A DNA stretch of 64,000 nucleotides from Thermoplasmatota archaeon (GTDB lineage Archaea; Thermoplasmatota; Penumbrarchaeia; JASLWR01): assembly GCA_030740765.1 (NCBI GenBank), contig JASLWR010000002.1, positions 1 through 64,000 of the forward strand, written 5' to 3'. The notes beneath the pieces were generated by a model. The model did not search any database, had not been told where the DNA came from, and saw nothing but the letters and a program-made list of their open reading frames with translations. A program made the translations under genes and the position numbers. This document shows positions 1-8,749 of the stretch, piece after piece. Within the stretch, counting starts at the first letter, position 1; each line of letters begins with the position of its first letter.

Positions 1-132
1 CTCTACTATACACAGCTCCTGGGCCTTGCCATGGGATTCCACCCGCGGAAGGACCTGGCGGTGAACAAGAACCAGGTCAAGGTAAGGCCCCTTCTCAAAA
101 AGCTGGAAAGTATTCGTGGGGGAGGTGAATAG
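1..132 (+). CDS. hdrB: HdrB C-terminal end (partial, cut by window edge)
   Basis: An open frame runs from base 1 to a TAG at 130-132 and encodes about 43 residues, beginning [14 protein letters not shown] tyrosine-threonine-glutamine-leucine stretch followed by LGLAxGF is typical of the C-terminus of heterodisulfide reductase subunit B, the CCG-domain protein that carries noncubane [4Fe-4S] clusters and reduces the disulfide. The gene overlaps the ribosome-binding site of the next gene, so it is the upstream member of the same operon; an hdrC gene would be expected further upstream, outside the window. The assignment rests on a short tail and on context, because the diagnostic cysteine-rich motifs lie off the edge. 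Confidence 0.7.
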   Translation, partial: LYYTQLLGLAMGFHPRKDLAVNKNQVKVRPLLKKLESIRGGGE

Positions 133-133
133 A

Positions 134-985
134 ATGGATAAGAAAGTAGGATCGGTTCTTGTGGTGGGAGCAGGTATCGGAGGCATGCAGTCCGCATTGG
201 ATATAGCTAATTCAGGTTTCAAGGTTTATTTGCTGGAAACATCTCCGAGCATAGGCGGCACAATGGCTCAATTGGACAAAACATTCCCAACAAATGACTG
301 TTCGATGTGCATCATGTCACCAAAAATGGTGGATGTGGGCCGGCATCCAAACATTGAATTGATAACATATTCCGAGCTTCAGGAACTAAGAGGGTCCGAA
401 GGGAATTTTACTGTTGTTATAAATAAAAAGGCCAGATCGATAGACACGGAAAAATGTACGGGTTGTGGAACTTGCATTGAGAATTGCCCCGTCTTCCTTC
501 AACCTCAGATACCCGTAAAGCCAAAAGATGCCCCCGAGGTGAGTGAACCCGATTATCTCGATTCCCTAATTGAAAAATATTCCCATCTGAAAGGTCATTT
601 GATTCAAATCATGTTGGATGTAAATGAGCATTATAGGTATCTTCCAAAGGATGTATTGGAATATCTATCGTTCAAGCTCGATGTCCCTCTCAGTAAAATT
701 TACGGATTGGCCACTTTCTATAAGGCTTTCAGTCTCGAGTTGAGGGGTAAGTTCCATATAAAGGTGTGTTTAGGCACCGCCTGTCACGTCAAGGGCGCAA
801 GGCAGGTAGTCGAGAGGATTGGTGATTGGGTATCCAACGCAGAGGATGGGCTGCTCTCGCTTGAAACCGTGAACTGTCTTGGAACCTGTGCCATCGGTCC
901 GGTCATGATGATAAACGAGGAGTCTCGAGGGAATTTGAACACTGAAGAAGTGGATAAGATCCTCTCTTCATTGGAGGGTGAGTAA
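134..985 (+). CDS. HdrA N-terminal half fused to NuoE-like [2Fe-2S] subunit
   Basis: Residues 5-105 are the N-terminal part of an HdrA thioredoxin-reductase-like domain: a GAGIGG dinucleotide-binding loop near residue 12 and the HdrA hallmark [14 protein letters not shown] near residue 55. A half ferredoxin motif [13 protein letters not shown] follows at about 108. HdrA then stops, and from about residue 140 the chain is NuoE-like, with a helical bundle, the ATFY signature, and CxxxxC plus CxxxC ligands for a [2Fe-2S] cluster in a thioredoxin fold. ATG 134 was chosen because GGAGGTG lies 7 bases upstream; an earlier GTG at 116 would overlap hdrB. The rest of HdrA is found in the gene starting at 2856. 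The probable role is to pass electrons between NuoF and the HdrA flavin. Confidence 0.88.
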   Translation: MDKKVGSVLVVGAGIGGMQSALDIANSGFKVYLLETSPSIGGTMAQLDKTFPTNDCSMCIMSPKMVDVGRHPNIELITYSELQELRGSEGNFTVVINKKARSIDTEKCTGCGTCIENCPVFLQPQIPVKPKDAPEVSEPDYLDSLIEKYSHLKGHLIQIMLDVNEHYRYLPKDVLEYLSFKLDVPLSKIYGLATFYKAFSLELRGKFHIKVCLGTACHVKGARQVVERIGDWVSNAEDGLLSLETVNCLGTCAIGPVMMINEESRGNLNTEEVDKILSSLEGE

Positions 986-2854
986 ATGGAGAGTTTAACA
1001 AGTACACAGTCCCTGGACGATTTGAGAGAAAAGTTGAAACAGGAACCCGAAAAACCGTTAATTATAATCGCATCGGAAACATGCGGAGAAGCCCAGGGAA
1101 GTCAAGAAATAATAGATGCTTTTGCAGACCTTCTTGCAAAGAGAGGAGAAAGCGATAAGTTCAAGATAAGGGTATCAGGCTGTTTGGGCCTTTGCGAAAT
1201 AGAACCCATCGTGATAATCCGACTCAACGGATTCCCAGGCATCCTTTATAAAAATGTGACACCGAAGGATGTTGAAGAGATCGCAAATGAAACCTTAGAT
1301 GAGGGTAAACCCGTAGAACGGCTTCTTTATGTCGATCCAAAATCGGGAAACAAGTCAATCTATGAACACGAATTACCTTTTTATAAAAAGCAAATGAGAA
1401 ATTTGCTCATAAACAATATTGAGATCGATCAAAAGGAGATAATGGATTATATCAGGATAGAGGGATACAGTGCTTTGCAAAAAACGCTGTTCTCCATGAA
1501 GCCCGACGAGATCGTCGACAGTGTGAAGCGTTCGGGCCTAAGGGGCAGGGGAGGTGGAGGGTTTCCCACAGGGAGAAAATGGGAATCCTCAAGAAATGTT
1601 GTTGCGGAGAAAAAATATATCGTCTGCAATGCCGACGAGGGAGATCCCGGAGCCTATATGGATAGAAATGTACTGGAAGGCAACCCTCACAGTGTAATCG
1701 AGGGTATGCTAATCGGTGCCTATGCTGTTGGCGCTAATTATAGTTATATTTATGTTCGATCCGAATATCCCATCGCAGTCGATGTGTTCACAGTTGCCCT
1801 TAAGCAGGCAAGAGAACTCGGACTCCTTGGAAAGAATATACTGGGCTCTGGTTTTGATTTCGACATCTTGATCTATAGGGGTGGAGGAGCCTTCGTATGT
1901 GGGGAATCATCCGCACTCCTACGATCGATCGAAGGAAAGGCGGGTGAGCCAAGGGCAAAGCACACACATGCCACTGAATCCGGCCTATGGGGGTACCCCA
2001 CGGTCATAAACAATGTTGAAACATGGTCCAATATTCCTTTGATCATCAATAACGGACATGAGTGGTATGCTGGAATCGGAACCGAAAACAGCAAAGGCAC
2101 CAAGATATTCTCCCTCATGGGAAAGGTAAGGAACACCGGTTTAGTTGAGGTACCCATGGGAATGAGCATCAGAGAAATCGTATTTGATATCGGTGGCGGT
2201 ATTCCCAACGATAGGGTTTTTAAGGCGGTACAAACAGGAGGGCCATCAGGTGGATGTATACCGGAACCACTGATCGACATCCCCGTTGATTTTGACGAAT
2301 TGACGCGGGTGGGGTCCATAATGGGCTCCGGTGGTATGATCGTTATGGACGAGGATACCTGTATGGTGGATGTTGCCAGGTATTTCACGGCATTCAACCT
2401 CGACGAATCCTGCGGGAAATGTTCCTCGTGCAGGGAAGGCAACTCACGGATGCTGGAAATATTGGATGATATCGTTTCTGGCATGGGCGACGAGAACTCT
2501 CTTTTATTACTTGAAGAACTGTGTGAATATATCGCGAGCACATCGTTGTGCGGGCTTGGAAAAAACGCTCCAAATCCGGTCATAACCACCATGAAATATT
2601 TTAAGGACGAATATCTGGCTCATGTGGTGGATAAGGCCTGTCCTGCCAAGGTGTGTAAGGATCTGATCATGTATGAGATCCAAGCGGACAATTGTACCGG
2701 ATGTACGTTATGTGCCCGTAAATGTCCAATAAATGCCATAAGCGGAGAACGGAAGAAGACACACGTTATCGACCAGGATGTATGCAACAAATGCGGAACA
2801 TGCTTTCGGGTATGCAGGTTTAGTGGTGTGGGTGTAAAAACGGGGGTGAACTGA
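986..2854 (+). CDS. NuoF/HndC-like NADH-oxidising flavoprotein subunit
   Basis: A 622-residue protein with the layout of long HndC/HydB/NuoF subunits. It has an N-terminal thioredoxin-like [2Fe-2S] domain (residues 1-120, CxxxxC replaced by a shorter set, then CLGLC). The FMN/NADH domain has the GRGGGGFPTGRKW loop near 186 and NADEGDPGAYMDR. It is followed by an SLBB segment, the NADH_4Fe-4S motif ESCGKCSSCREG near 475, and a C-terminal 2x[4Fe-4S] ferredoxin from CTGCTLCARKCP near 571. The expected reaction is NAD(P)H oxidation or NAD+ reduction through FMN and Fe-S clusters. The ATG directly follows the stop of the NuoE fusion and the stop is one base before the next ATG, so the three genes are translated as a unit. 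Confidence 0.93.
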   Translation: MESLTSTQSLDDLREKLKQEPEKPLIIIASETCGEAQGSQEIIDAFADLLAKRGESDKFKIRVSGCLGLCEIEPIVIIRLNGFPGILYKNVTPKDVEEIANETLDEGKPVERLLYVDPKSGNKSIYEHELPFYKKQMRNLLINNIEIDQKEIMDYIRIEGYSALQKTLFSMKPDEIVDSVKRSGLRGRGGGGFPTGRKWESSRNVVAEKKYIVCNADEGDPGAYMDRNVLEGNPHSVIEGMLIGAYAVGANYSYIYVRSEYPIAVDVFTVALKQARELGLLGKNILGSGFDFDILIYRGGGAFVCGESSALLRSIEGKAGEPRAKHTHATESGLWGYPTVINNVETWSNIPLIINNGHEWYAGIGTENSKGTKIFSLMGKVRNTGLVEVPMGMSIREIVFDIGGGIPNDRVFKAVQTGGPSGGCIPEPLIDIPVDFDELTRVGSIMGSGGMIVMDEDTCMVDVARYFTAFNLDESCGKCSSCREGNSRMLEILDDIVSGMGDENSLLLLEELCEYIASTSLCGLGKNAPNPVITTMKYFKDEYLAHVVDKACPAKVCKDLIMYEIQADNCTGCTLCARKCPINAISGERKKTHVIDQDVCNKCGTCFRVCRFSGVGVKTGVN

Positions 2855-2855
2855 T

Positions 2856-5800
2856 ATGGTCCGGATCGAAATAAACGGAACAGAATATAGTGCCGAAAAA
2901 GATCGAACAATTCTTGAGGTTGCAGAGAAAAACAATATTAAGATCCCGACCCTATGCTATTTCAAAGCGCTGTCTCCCTATGGGGCCTGCCGTCTTTGCG
3001 TGATAGAAATTCTGGGGAATGGTTGGTCAAAATTAGCTACTGCTTGTACTTTACCCGTCAAAGATGGTATGAAGGTATCCACTAACTCTGAAAATGTTAT
3101 GAAAAGCCGTAGAATGACCATCGAACTTTTACTCTCCCGAAGTCCGGAGGAAGAGGTCCTTATTGAACTTGCAAAAGATCATGGGTTAGGAGAGCCACGG
3201 TTTAAACTCAAGGATGACAATTGTATTCTTTGCGGTCTTTGCGTTCGCATGTGTGATCGCATGGGACGAAATGCCATCAATTTTCAGGGGAGAGGGCCGG
3301 ATAGGGAATTGGGAACTCCCTTTATGGAATTGTCTGATGTATGTATGACCTGCGGCGCGTGTGCATACATATGTCCAACGTCCAGGTATACATTGAAAAA
3401 AGTGGAAAGGGTAGGTGGTAAGAAGCCCATCAGCATCCTATCGGAATACAATGAAAAATTGGCCATTCGCAATCCGATCTACATTCCTTTCCCACAGGCG
3501 ATTCCAAAAATACCAGTTATTGATAAGGAAAAATGTGTTTATTACCAAACCGGGGACTGTAAAACCTGTGCCGAATTCTGCGAGGCGGGGGCCATCGAAT
3601 ATGATCAGGAAGATAAACTCGAAGAGATCAATGTTGGCGCCATGGTCATTGCAACGGGTTTTGATCTTTTTGATCCCGCTCGGAAAAAGGAATATGGGCA
3701 TGGTCGTTTTAAGAATGTGCTCAGCAACATGGAATTTGAGAGATATCTTAGTGCGACAGGTCCTACCGAGGGGCACGTAATCAGACCTTCGGACAACCAA
3801 GCTCCTAAAAAGGTCGCCTTTTTACAGTGCGTTGGTTCCAGGGACGAGAAGACAAATGAATTTTGCTCGAGTGTTTGCTGTATGCAGGCTATCAAGGAGG
3901 CCATCCTCGCCCAGGAGCACTCTCCCGGCCTTGAGGCGCATATTTTCTTCATGGATATCCGGGCCTTCGGAAAGGAATTTGATGATTATTATATCAGGGC
4001 GGAAAGGGAACACGGTATCAAATTTACCCGCTGTAGAGTGCCCGGTATAGAGGAAATTCCCGAAACGAAAAATTTGATATTAAATTACATAGAAGACGAA
4101 GTTAAGAAGCAAGAGGAATTTGATGTTGTCGTGCTCTCCTGCGCCCTGGAAGCACCCGGTTCCCTGAAACGGGTGAGCGAAATAACTGGTATCGAACTGA
4201 ATGAATATGGCTTTGCCAAGACCCGCTCTTTCACTCCTCTTGATAGCTCCAAACCGGGAATATTTATCACTGGCGCCTCCTCCTCTCCAAAAGACATTCC
4301 GATGACCGTGGCTGATGCCAGCGGCGCAGCAGCCAAAGCATCCATGATCATAGCTTCCGAAAGAGATACTCTCGTTACGGTGAAGGAATATCCTCCGGAA
4401 AAGGACTTCACGGGACGGACACCGAGGATCGGCGTATTTGTCTGTCACTGCGGAATCAATATCGGCTCGGTGGTGAACGTTCCCTCGGTGGTGGAATACG
4501 CTAAGACGCTACCGTACGTGGCCAGGGCGGACGAATTTATCTATACCTGTTCCCAGGATACGCAGAATAAGATGCTGGAACTCATCAAGGAACACGATCT
4601 GAACAAGGTAGTTGTTTCCGCCTGCACGCCCAGAACACACGAGCCCCTGTTCCAGAGTACCATCAGGGAAGCCGGATTGAATCCAAATCTCTTCGAGTTC
4701 GCCAACATACGCGAGCAGTGTTCATGGGTCCACATGAAAGAGAAGGACAAGGCCACGGCAAAGGCGAAGGATCTGGTCCGAATGGCGGTGAACAAAGCGG
4801 CCTTTCTGGAACCCCTGAAAAGGGTAGAATTGGACGTGGTTCAACGGGCATTGGTGATCGGTGGGGGGATTGCGGGGATGACCAGCGCTCTGGAATTGGC
4901 TGACCAGGGTTACATGACATATCTCGTCGAAAGGGACGATGAACTGGGAGGTGCTGCCAAGAACACTCGTTTCATTCTTGGGGATGATGACCCCCAGGAA
5001 TTCCTGCGCACTCTCATTTCACGAGTCGGTGAAAACGACAAGATAGAGTTGTTCACAGGGGCCAAAATAAAGAATATTAATGGATTCATCGGGAATTTCA
5101 AGACAACAATAATCCATGGTGGCGAGGCTGACGAGAGGGAATTGGCTCACGGCGTTGTTGTGATCGCCACGGGAGGCAAGGAATACATTCCCACGGAATA
5201 CCTTAACGGAAAGAATGACCGCGTATTCACGCGAAAACAGCTCGAGGAGCGACTTTCAGACGGTACTTTCGAAGCGGAGAACGTTGTCATGATCCAGTGC
5301 GTCGGCTCCCGCAACGAGGAGAGAACCTACTGCAGCAGGGTATGCTGCGCCGGTGCCGTAAAAAATGCGCTTAAGATAAAGGAGAAGAGTCCCAGAACCA
5401 ACGTTTACGTCCTCTACAAAGATATCCGGACCTATGGGTTCCGTGAAAAATATTACAAGAAGGCGGCGGAGAAGGGAGTCATATTCATTCGTTATGACGA
5501 TGAGCACAAACCCGAAGTGAGCGATGAGGACGGACTGATTGTTTCCGCGTACGATCCCATAGTCAAACGGCAGATACGGCTGAAACCGGATATGCTGGTG
5601 CTCTCTAATGCCATCCTTCCCCAGGACGGAACAAAAGAACTCTCCCAGATGCTGAAACTGCCCGTTACCAAGGACGGTTTCTTTCTGGAGGCCCACATGA
5701 AGCTCCGGCCCGTGGACTTTGCCACAGCGGGAGTGTTCCTGGCAGGCCTCGCACATTCTCCAAAGTTCATCGACGAGAGCATCGCGCAGGCCGAGGCCGC

Positions 5801-6086
5801 CGCGGCCAGGGCTTGTACGATATTGTCGAAGACCCACCTGGAATCCGAAGCAGTGGTCTCGGAGGTGGATGAAAGTATGTGCAGCGGTTGCGGTTTCTGC
5901 GTGGAGGCGTGTCCATACTCGGCAATCACAATGGAAGATAATAACAAGGCACTCGTCAATCCTGGTCTCTGCAAGGGCTGCGGCCTCTGTGCCGGGACTT
6001 GCCGCTCGGGAGCCATCGACCAAAAGGGATTCAAGGACCAACAGATCCTTTCTGTTATCAAGAGTTCTCTCTGCGGGGTGAGCTAA
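2856..6086 (+). CDS. NuoG-like ferredoxin + HdrA C-terminal half + second HdrA (giant fusion)
   Basis: A 1076-residue fusion of three parts. Residues 1-75 are a NuoG/HydA-type [2Fe-2S] ferredoxin (Cys34, 45, 48, 64), and residues 120-180 carry two [4Fe-4S] motifs (CILCGLCVRMC, CMTCGACAYIC). From about 205 the sequence resumes HdrA exactly where the first fusion gene left off: IYIPFPQA, then the second half ferredoxin with CVYY, CKTC and CEAGAI, then VIATGFDLFDP and CVGSRDE to about 500. From about 525 a second HdrA follows: N-terminal domain (VFVCHCGINIG), FAD loop GGGIAGMTSALE near 665, a second CVGSRNE, no inserted ferredoxin, and a C-terminal 2x[4Fe-4S] domain from about 1008. Two FAD sites are therefore expected in the complex. 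Electron bifurcation is inferred from the family. Confidence 0.9.
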   Translation: MVRIEINGTEYSAEKDRTILEVAEKNNIKIPTLCYFKALSPYGACRLCVIEILGNGWSKLATACTLPVKDGMKVSTNSENVMKSRRMTIELLLSRSPEEEVLIELAKDHGLGEPRFKLKDDNCILCGLCVRMCDRMGRNAINFQGRGPDRELGTPFMELSDVCMTCGACAYICPTSRYTLKKVERVGGKKPISILSEYNEKLAIRNPIYIPFPQAIPKIPVIDKEKCVYYQTGDCKTCAEFCEAGAIEYDQEDKLEEINVGAMVIATGFDLFDPARKKEYGHGRFKNVLSNMEFERYLSATGPTEGHVIRPSDNQAPKKVAFLQCVGSRDEKTNEFCSSVCCMQAIKEAILAQEHSPGLEAHIFFMDIRAFGKEFDDYYIRAEREHGIKFTRCRVPGIEEIPETKNLILNYIEDEVKKQEEFDVVVLSCALEAPGSLKRVSEITGIELNEYGFAKTRSFTPLDSSKPGIFITGASSSPKDIPMTVADASGAAAKASMIIASERDTLVTVKEYPPEKDFTGRTPRIGVFVCHCGINIGSVVNVPSVVEYAKTLPYVARADEFIYTCSQDTQNKMLELIKEHDLNKVVVSACTPRTHEPLFQSTIREAGLNPNLFEFANIREQCSWVHMKEKDKATAKAKDLVRMAVNKAAFLEPLKRVELDVVQRALVIGGGIAGMTSALELADQGYMTYLVERDDELGGAAKNTRFILGDDDPQEFLRTLISRVGENDKIELFTGAKIKNINGFIGNFKTTIIHGGEADERELAHGVVVIATGGKEYIPTEYLNGKNDRVFTRKQLEERLSDGTFEAENVVMIQCVGSRNEERTYCSRVCCAGAVKNALKIKEKSPRTNVYVLYKDIRTYGFREKYYKKAAEKGVIFIRYDDEHKPEVSDEDGLIVSAYDPIVKRQIRLKPDMLVLSNAILPQDGTKELSQMLKLPVTKDGFFLEAHMKLRPVDFATAGVFLAGLAHSPKFIDESIAQAEAAAARACTILSKTHLESEAVVSEVDESMCSGCGFCVEACPYSAITMEDNNKALVNPGLCKGCGLCAGTCRSGAIDQKGFKDQQILSVIKSSLCGVS

Positions 6087-6087
6087 T

Positions 6088-6288
6088 ATGACCGAAGTAC
6101 CAAGCGACGGCTCGCCATGGGAGCCGAAGATAATCGGATTTCTGTGTAACCAGTGGAGTTTTTTTCTTTGTACAATTTTCTGTGCTGGCTCCCCCTCACA
6201 AAGAAAAAAATTCGGAAAAGAAGAAATTCGGGCTCACCTGCTCGAAAATTGGGGTTCGCTTCGCTCCTTTCGGGAGGCGGTTGAATGA
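6088..6288 (+). pseudogene. Truncated MvhD-like copy
   Basis: A 66-codon frame begins [20 protein letters not shown], which matches the first residues of the intact MvhD just downstream ([10 protein letters not shown]). After residue 21 it runs into unrelated sequence with no cysteine motif. At DNA level 6121-6150 and the start of the next gene near 6298 share about 25 of 30 bases. The divergent tail contains a perfect 13-base inverted repeat (6159-6171 with 6198-6210, TTTTTTTCTTTGT and its complement). Its stop overlaps the start of the intact gene. It looks like a decayed duplicate or a gene start interrupted by a small insertion; a translated short leader is less likely. Confidence 0.6.
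6159..6210. repeat. 13-bp perfect inverted repeat with 26-nt loop
   Basis: TTTTTTTCTTTGT at 6159-6171 is the exact complement of ACAAAGAAAAAAA at 6198-6210. It lies inside the broken MvhD-like copy. It could form a hairpin in RNA, mark the ends of a very small insertion, or weaken transcription between the Hdr/Nuo and Flx halves of the operon. No flanking target duplication of clear length was seen. Confidence 0.55.
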
Positions 6289-6710
6289 GTGAGTTCGAGC
6301 CGAAAATAATAGGGTTTCTCTGCAACTGGTGCACTTACACCGGGGCGGACCTTGCAGGCACTTCCCGCCTGCAGTATCCCACGAACCTGCGAATAATAAG
6401 AGTAATGTGCAGCAGCAGGATCAATCCTCAATTTGTACTGAAGGCATTCCAGGAGGGGGCGGACGGTGTGCTGGTGTCGGGATGCCACCCCGGCGACTGC
6501 CATTACCTCGAGGGAAACTATCACGCGCGCAGAAAGCTCACGCTTCTCGCGGACCTGATCGACTGGATGGGCGTGGACCCCGAGAGATTTCTTATCTCTT
6601 GGATATCGGCTTCGGAGGCCCCGAAGTTTGCTGAAGTAGTGACCAACTTCTCGAAGAAGGTAAAGGACATGGGCCCACAGCGCAAGTTCTGCAGGGGGGA
6701 TGAGCCATGA
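6285..6710 (+). CDS. mvhD: MvhD/FlxD-like electron-transfer Fe-S subunit
   Basis: A 141-residue protein with the MvhD cysteine pattern: [10 protein letters not shown] near residue 13, a MCSSRI motif near 38, and GCHPGDCHY near 63. In methanogens MvhD passes electrons from a hydrogenase or formate dehydrogenase to HdrA through a [2Fe-2S] cluster; in HdrABC-FlxABCD operons the same subunit (FlxD) links the NAD(P)H-oxidising Flx module to HdrA. The position between hdrA and the three Flx genes fits the second role. ATG 6285 follows GGGAGGCGG. The stop overlaps the next ATG by four bases, which suggests translational coupling. Confidence 0.92.
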   Translation: MSEFEPKIIGFLCNWCTYTGADLAGTSRLQYPTNLRIIRVMCSSRINPQFVLKAFQEGADGVLVSGCHPGDCHYLEGNYHARRKLTLLADLIDWMGVDPERFLISWISASEAPKFAEVVTNFSKKVKDMGPQRKFCRGDEP

Positions 6711-7711
6711 ACCCAACAATAGAGAAAGGTGTCAGGGATAAGGCCAGGGAATGGCTGGAGAGCGGGGAATTAAAATATGTAATAGGATACGACAAGGGAA
6801 AATACTCCGCGAGAGCACGGCCGACGTTCATATATAAAGCTGAGGACGCAGATCGCCTGGTGGTGGATCCCACCTGCGTGAACAACCTCTCACTCTATCT
6901 GGTGGATGAGGTCCAGTACAAACCCGCAAGAGGTGAGAAACCGGATACCAGGCCCGTTGGTATTGTAGTAAAACCATGCGATTCCAAGACCGTTGTGGAA
7001 CTCATTAAGGAGAACATTGTACCCAGGGAACGGGTGAAGATAATAGGCTTCACGTGTCGCGGGACGGTATCGCAGGAGAAGCTTGATGAGTATCTCACGG
7101 ACCTGCCTGACTGGGAAAATGCGGGAACGGAATTCGTGCTGGACAGCGAGAACCTATCGGTCAGCGCAGGGGGCCGTACGAAAACCGTCCCGGCGTCAGA
7201 TGTACTTGCTGGTAAATGCCTGATCTGCACCCACCACAATCCACTAATTGCCGACGAGGTATTCGGGGACCCTGTGGAGGACCCGCCTTCGGTCGACTTC
7301 GGGGATACCCATGATCTGGAAGCCATGTCGCCGGAAGAGCGGTGGAATTTCTGGTCCAAGGAGTTGTCCCGCTGCGTCCGATGCTACGCCTGCCGCGACG
7401 CCTGTCCCTTGTGTTACTGCAAGCAATGCGTCTTCGACAAGTTCAAGCCTTTCAAATGGAACGAGAAGAGCGCGAAGCTGAGGGAGAACCTCTATTACCA
7501 GATGGTTCGAGCCATGCACCTCGCCGGCAGGTGTGTGGACTGCGGCGCTTGCGAGAGGTCCTGTCCCATGGGAATTCCCATACGAAAGATAAATCGATTT
7601 CTCCTGAAGAGAGCGTGGGATCGATTCAAAACAGAGCCGGGTGTAAACATCGACGACCTTAGGATGTTCTCGTCTTATGACGTGGACGATCCTCAGGAGG
7701 AAATACTGTAG
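6707..7711 (+). CDS. FlxC-like Fe-S subunit (FrhB-related N-terminus)
   Basis: A 334-residue iron-sulfur protein. The N-terminal part resembles the coenzyme F420 hydrogenase/dehydrogenase beta-type fold ([25 protein letters not shown]). The central part has CLICTHHNP, a cysteine-dense [19 protein letters not shown] near 222-240 and a ferredoxin-like [14 protein letters not shown] near 277. This matches the FlxC component of FlxABCD, which carries electrons from the flavin subunit toward MvhD/HdrA. It overlaps mvhD and is 12 bases upstream of the next gene. A specific F420 function is possible but nothing here proves an F420 site. Confidence 0.78.
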   Translation: MNPTIEKGVRDKAREWLESGELKYVIGYDKGKYSARARPTFIYKAEDADRLVVDPTCVNNLSLYLVDEVQYKPARGEKPDTRPVGIVVKPCDSKTVVELIKENIVPRERVKIIGFTCRGTVSQEKLDEYLTDLPDWENAGTEFVLDSENLSVSAGGRTKTVPASDVLAGKCLICTHHNPLIADEVFGDPVEDPPSVDFGDTHDLEAMSPEERWNFWSKELSRCVRCYACRDACPLCYCKQCVFDKFKPFKWNEKSAKLRENLYYQMVRAMHLAGRCVDCGACERSCPMGIPIRKINRFLLKRAWDRFKTEPGVNIDDLRMFSSYDVDDPQEEIL

Positions 7712-7723
7712 GAGGTCGAAAAC

Positions 7724-8749
7724 ATGACAAAGACGATACACAAGGAAAAACTCGGCGACCTTTTCGAAAAACTATCCCATCACGAAATTTATGGCCCGGT
7801 GGCAGACGGAAACAAGATGTTCTACCGCCGTATCGAAAGCGTTCCCATTACTGATTTCGGCAATTCCGACAAGCCTCCCAAAGAGGTTTTCTTTCCCCAA
7901 ACAGAGACAATGTTCGATTTCGTCCCTGATGGAAATAAATTGGTGGACTACCGGGAGCCCGAAATTTCCGACAAGTCCATCCTTCTTTTCGGAGTAAGGC
8001 CCTGCGATGCCAAGGCTATGATATATCTTGACACGCTGTTCGGCTGGGATTACATCGATCCTTACTACTCTGAGCGGCGGGAGAAGGCCACAATTATCTC
8101 TCTCGGCTGCAACGAGCCGCAGAAGAACTGTTTCTGCACATCTATGGGCGGGGGGCCAGCTTCCGGGGAAGGAGCGGATATGCTCTGGACTGACCTGGGA
8201 GACCGCTATCTGGTAGAATCCTCGGGGGAGAAAGGCGATAGTATCCTCTCGGCAGGCGGCGATATTTTTATAGACGCCCCCACCGCCGATATCGAAACGG
8301 CCCGGGAGAAACACGAAAAAGCCGAGGCCGCAATGGGTCGCACCCTGGCGATCGAAGGCCTCCCCGAGGCGTTGGAAGCCACCTTCGACAGCCCATACTG
8401 GGAAGGATTCTCGAAGCGGTGCATGGGATGCGGCACCTGCACGCTATTGTGCCCCACCTGCCACTGTTTCGATATCAATGATATCATTACCATGGGAAAG
8501 GGATGGAGGGAGCGAACCTGGGATTCCTGCCAGTATCCCTACTATACATTACACGCCTCGGGACACAACCCCAGGCCGTCCAAGAAACACCGCCAAAGGA
8601 ACCGGGTATACCACAAACTGCTCTATACGGTACGAAATTTCGATATGACCACCTGCGTCGGGTGCGGCAGGTGCATCAACAAGTGCCCGGTGAACATAGA
8701 TATCATTGAGGTGGCAGAAGGCGCAAAGGAGGTGGCTGCAAATGTCTGA
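7724..8749 (+). CDS. FlxB/AsrA-like 4Fe-4S dicluster subunit
   Basis: A 341-residue protein of the AsrA/HydB/FlxB family. It has an N-terminal domain with FFPQTETMFDF and GVRPCDAKAM motifs, a cysteine-containing segment around NEPQKNCFCTSMGGGPASG, and two ferredoxin motifs, CMGCGTCTLLCPTCHC near 231 and CVGCGRCINKCPVNID near 309. Proteins of this family accept electrons from a FAD/NAD-binding partner, which is encoded immediately downstream and overlaps it by eight bases. GGAGGT in front of the ATG supports the start. Confidence 0.85.
   Translation: MTKTIHKEKLGDLFEKLSHHEIYGPVADGNKMFYRRIESVPITDFGNSDKPPKEVFFPQTETMFDFVPDGNKLVDYREPEISDKSILLFGVRPCDAKAMIYLDTLFGWDYIDPYYSERREKATIISLGCNEPQKNCFCTSMGGGPASGEGADMLWTDLGDRYLVESSGEKGDSILSAGGDIFIDAPTADIETAREKHEKAEAAMGRTLAIEGLPEALEATFDSPYWEGFSKRCMGCGTCTLLCPTCHCFDINDIITMGKGWRERTWDSCQYPYYTLHASGHNPRPSKKHRQRNRVYHKLLYTVRNFDMTTCVGCGRCINKCPVNIDIIEVAEGAKEVAANV

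Noticed and set aside
1873-2592. 239-codon frame on the minus strand inside the NuoF gene
   Set aside because: It is the complement of a strongly conserved gene, has no domain-like pattern and no ribosome-binding site.
5256-6041. 261-codon minus-strand frame inside the HdrA fusion
   Set aside because: A shadow of the conserved reading frame; sequence is low in structure and unlike any family.
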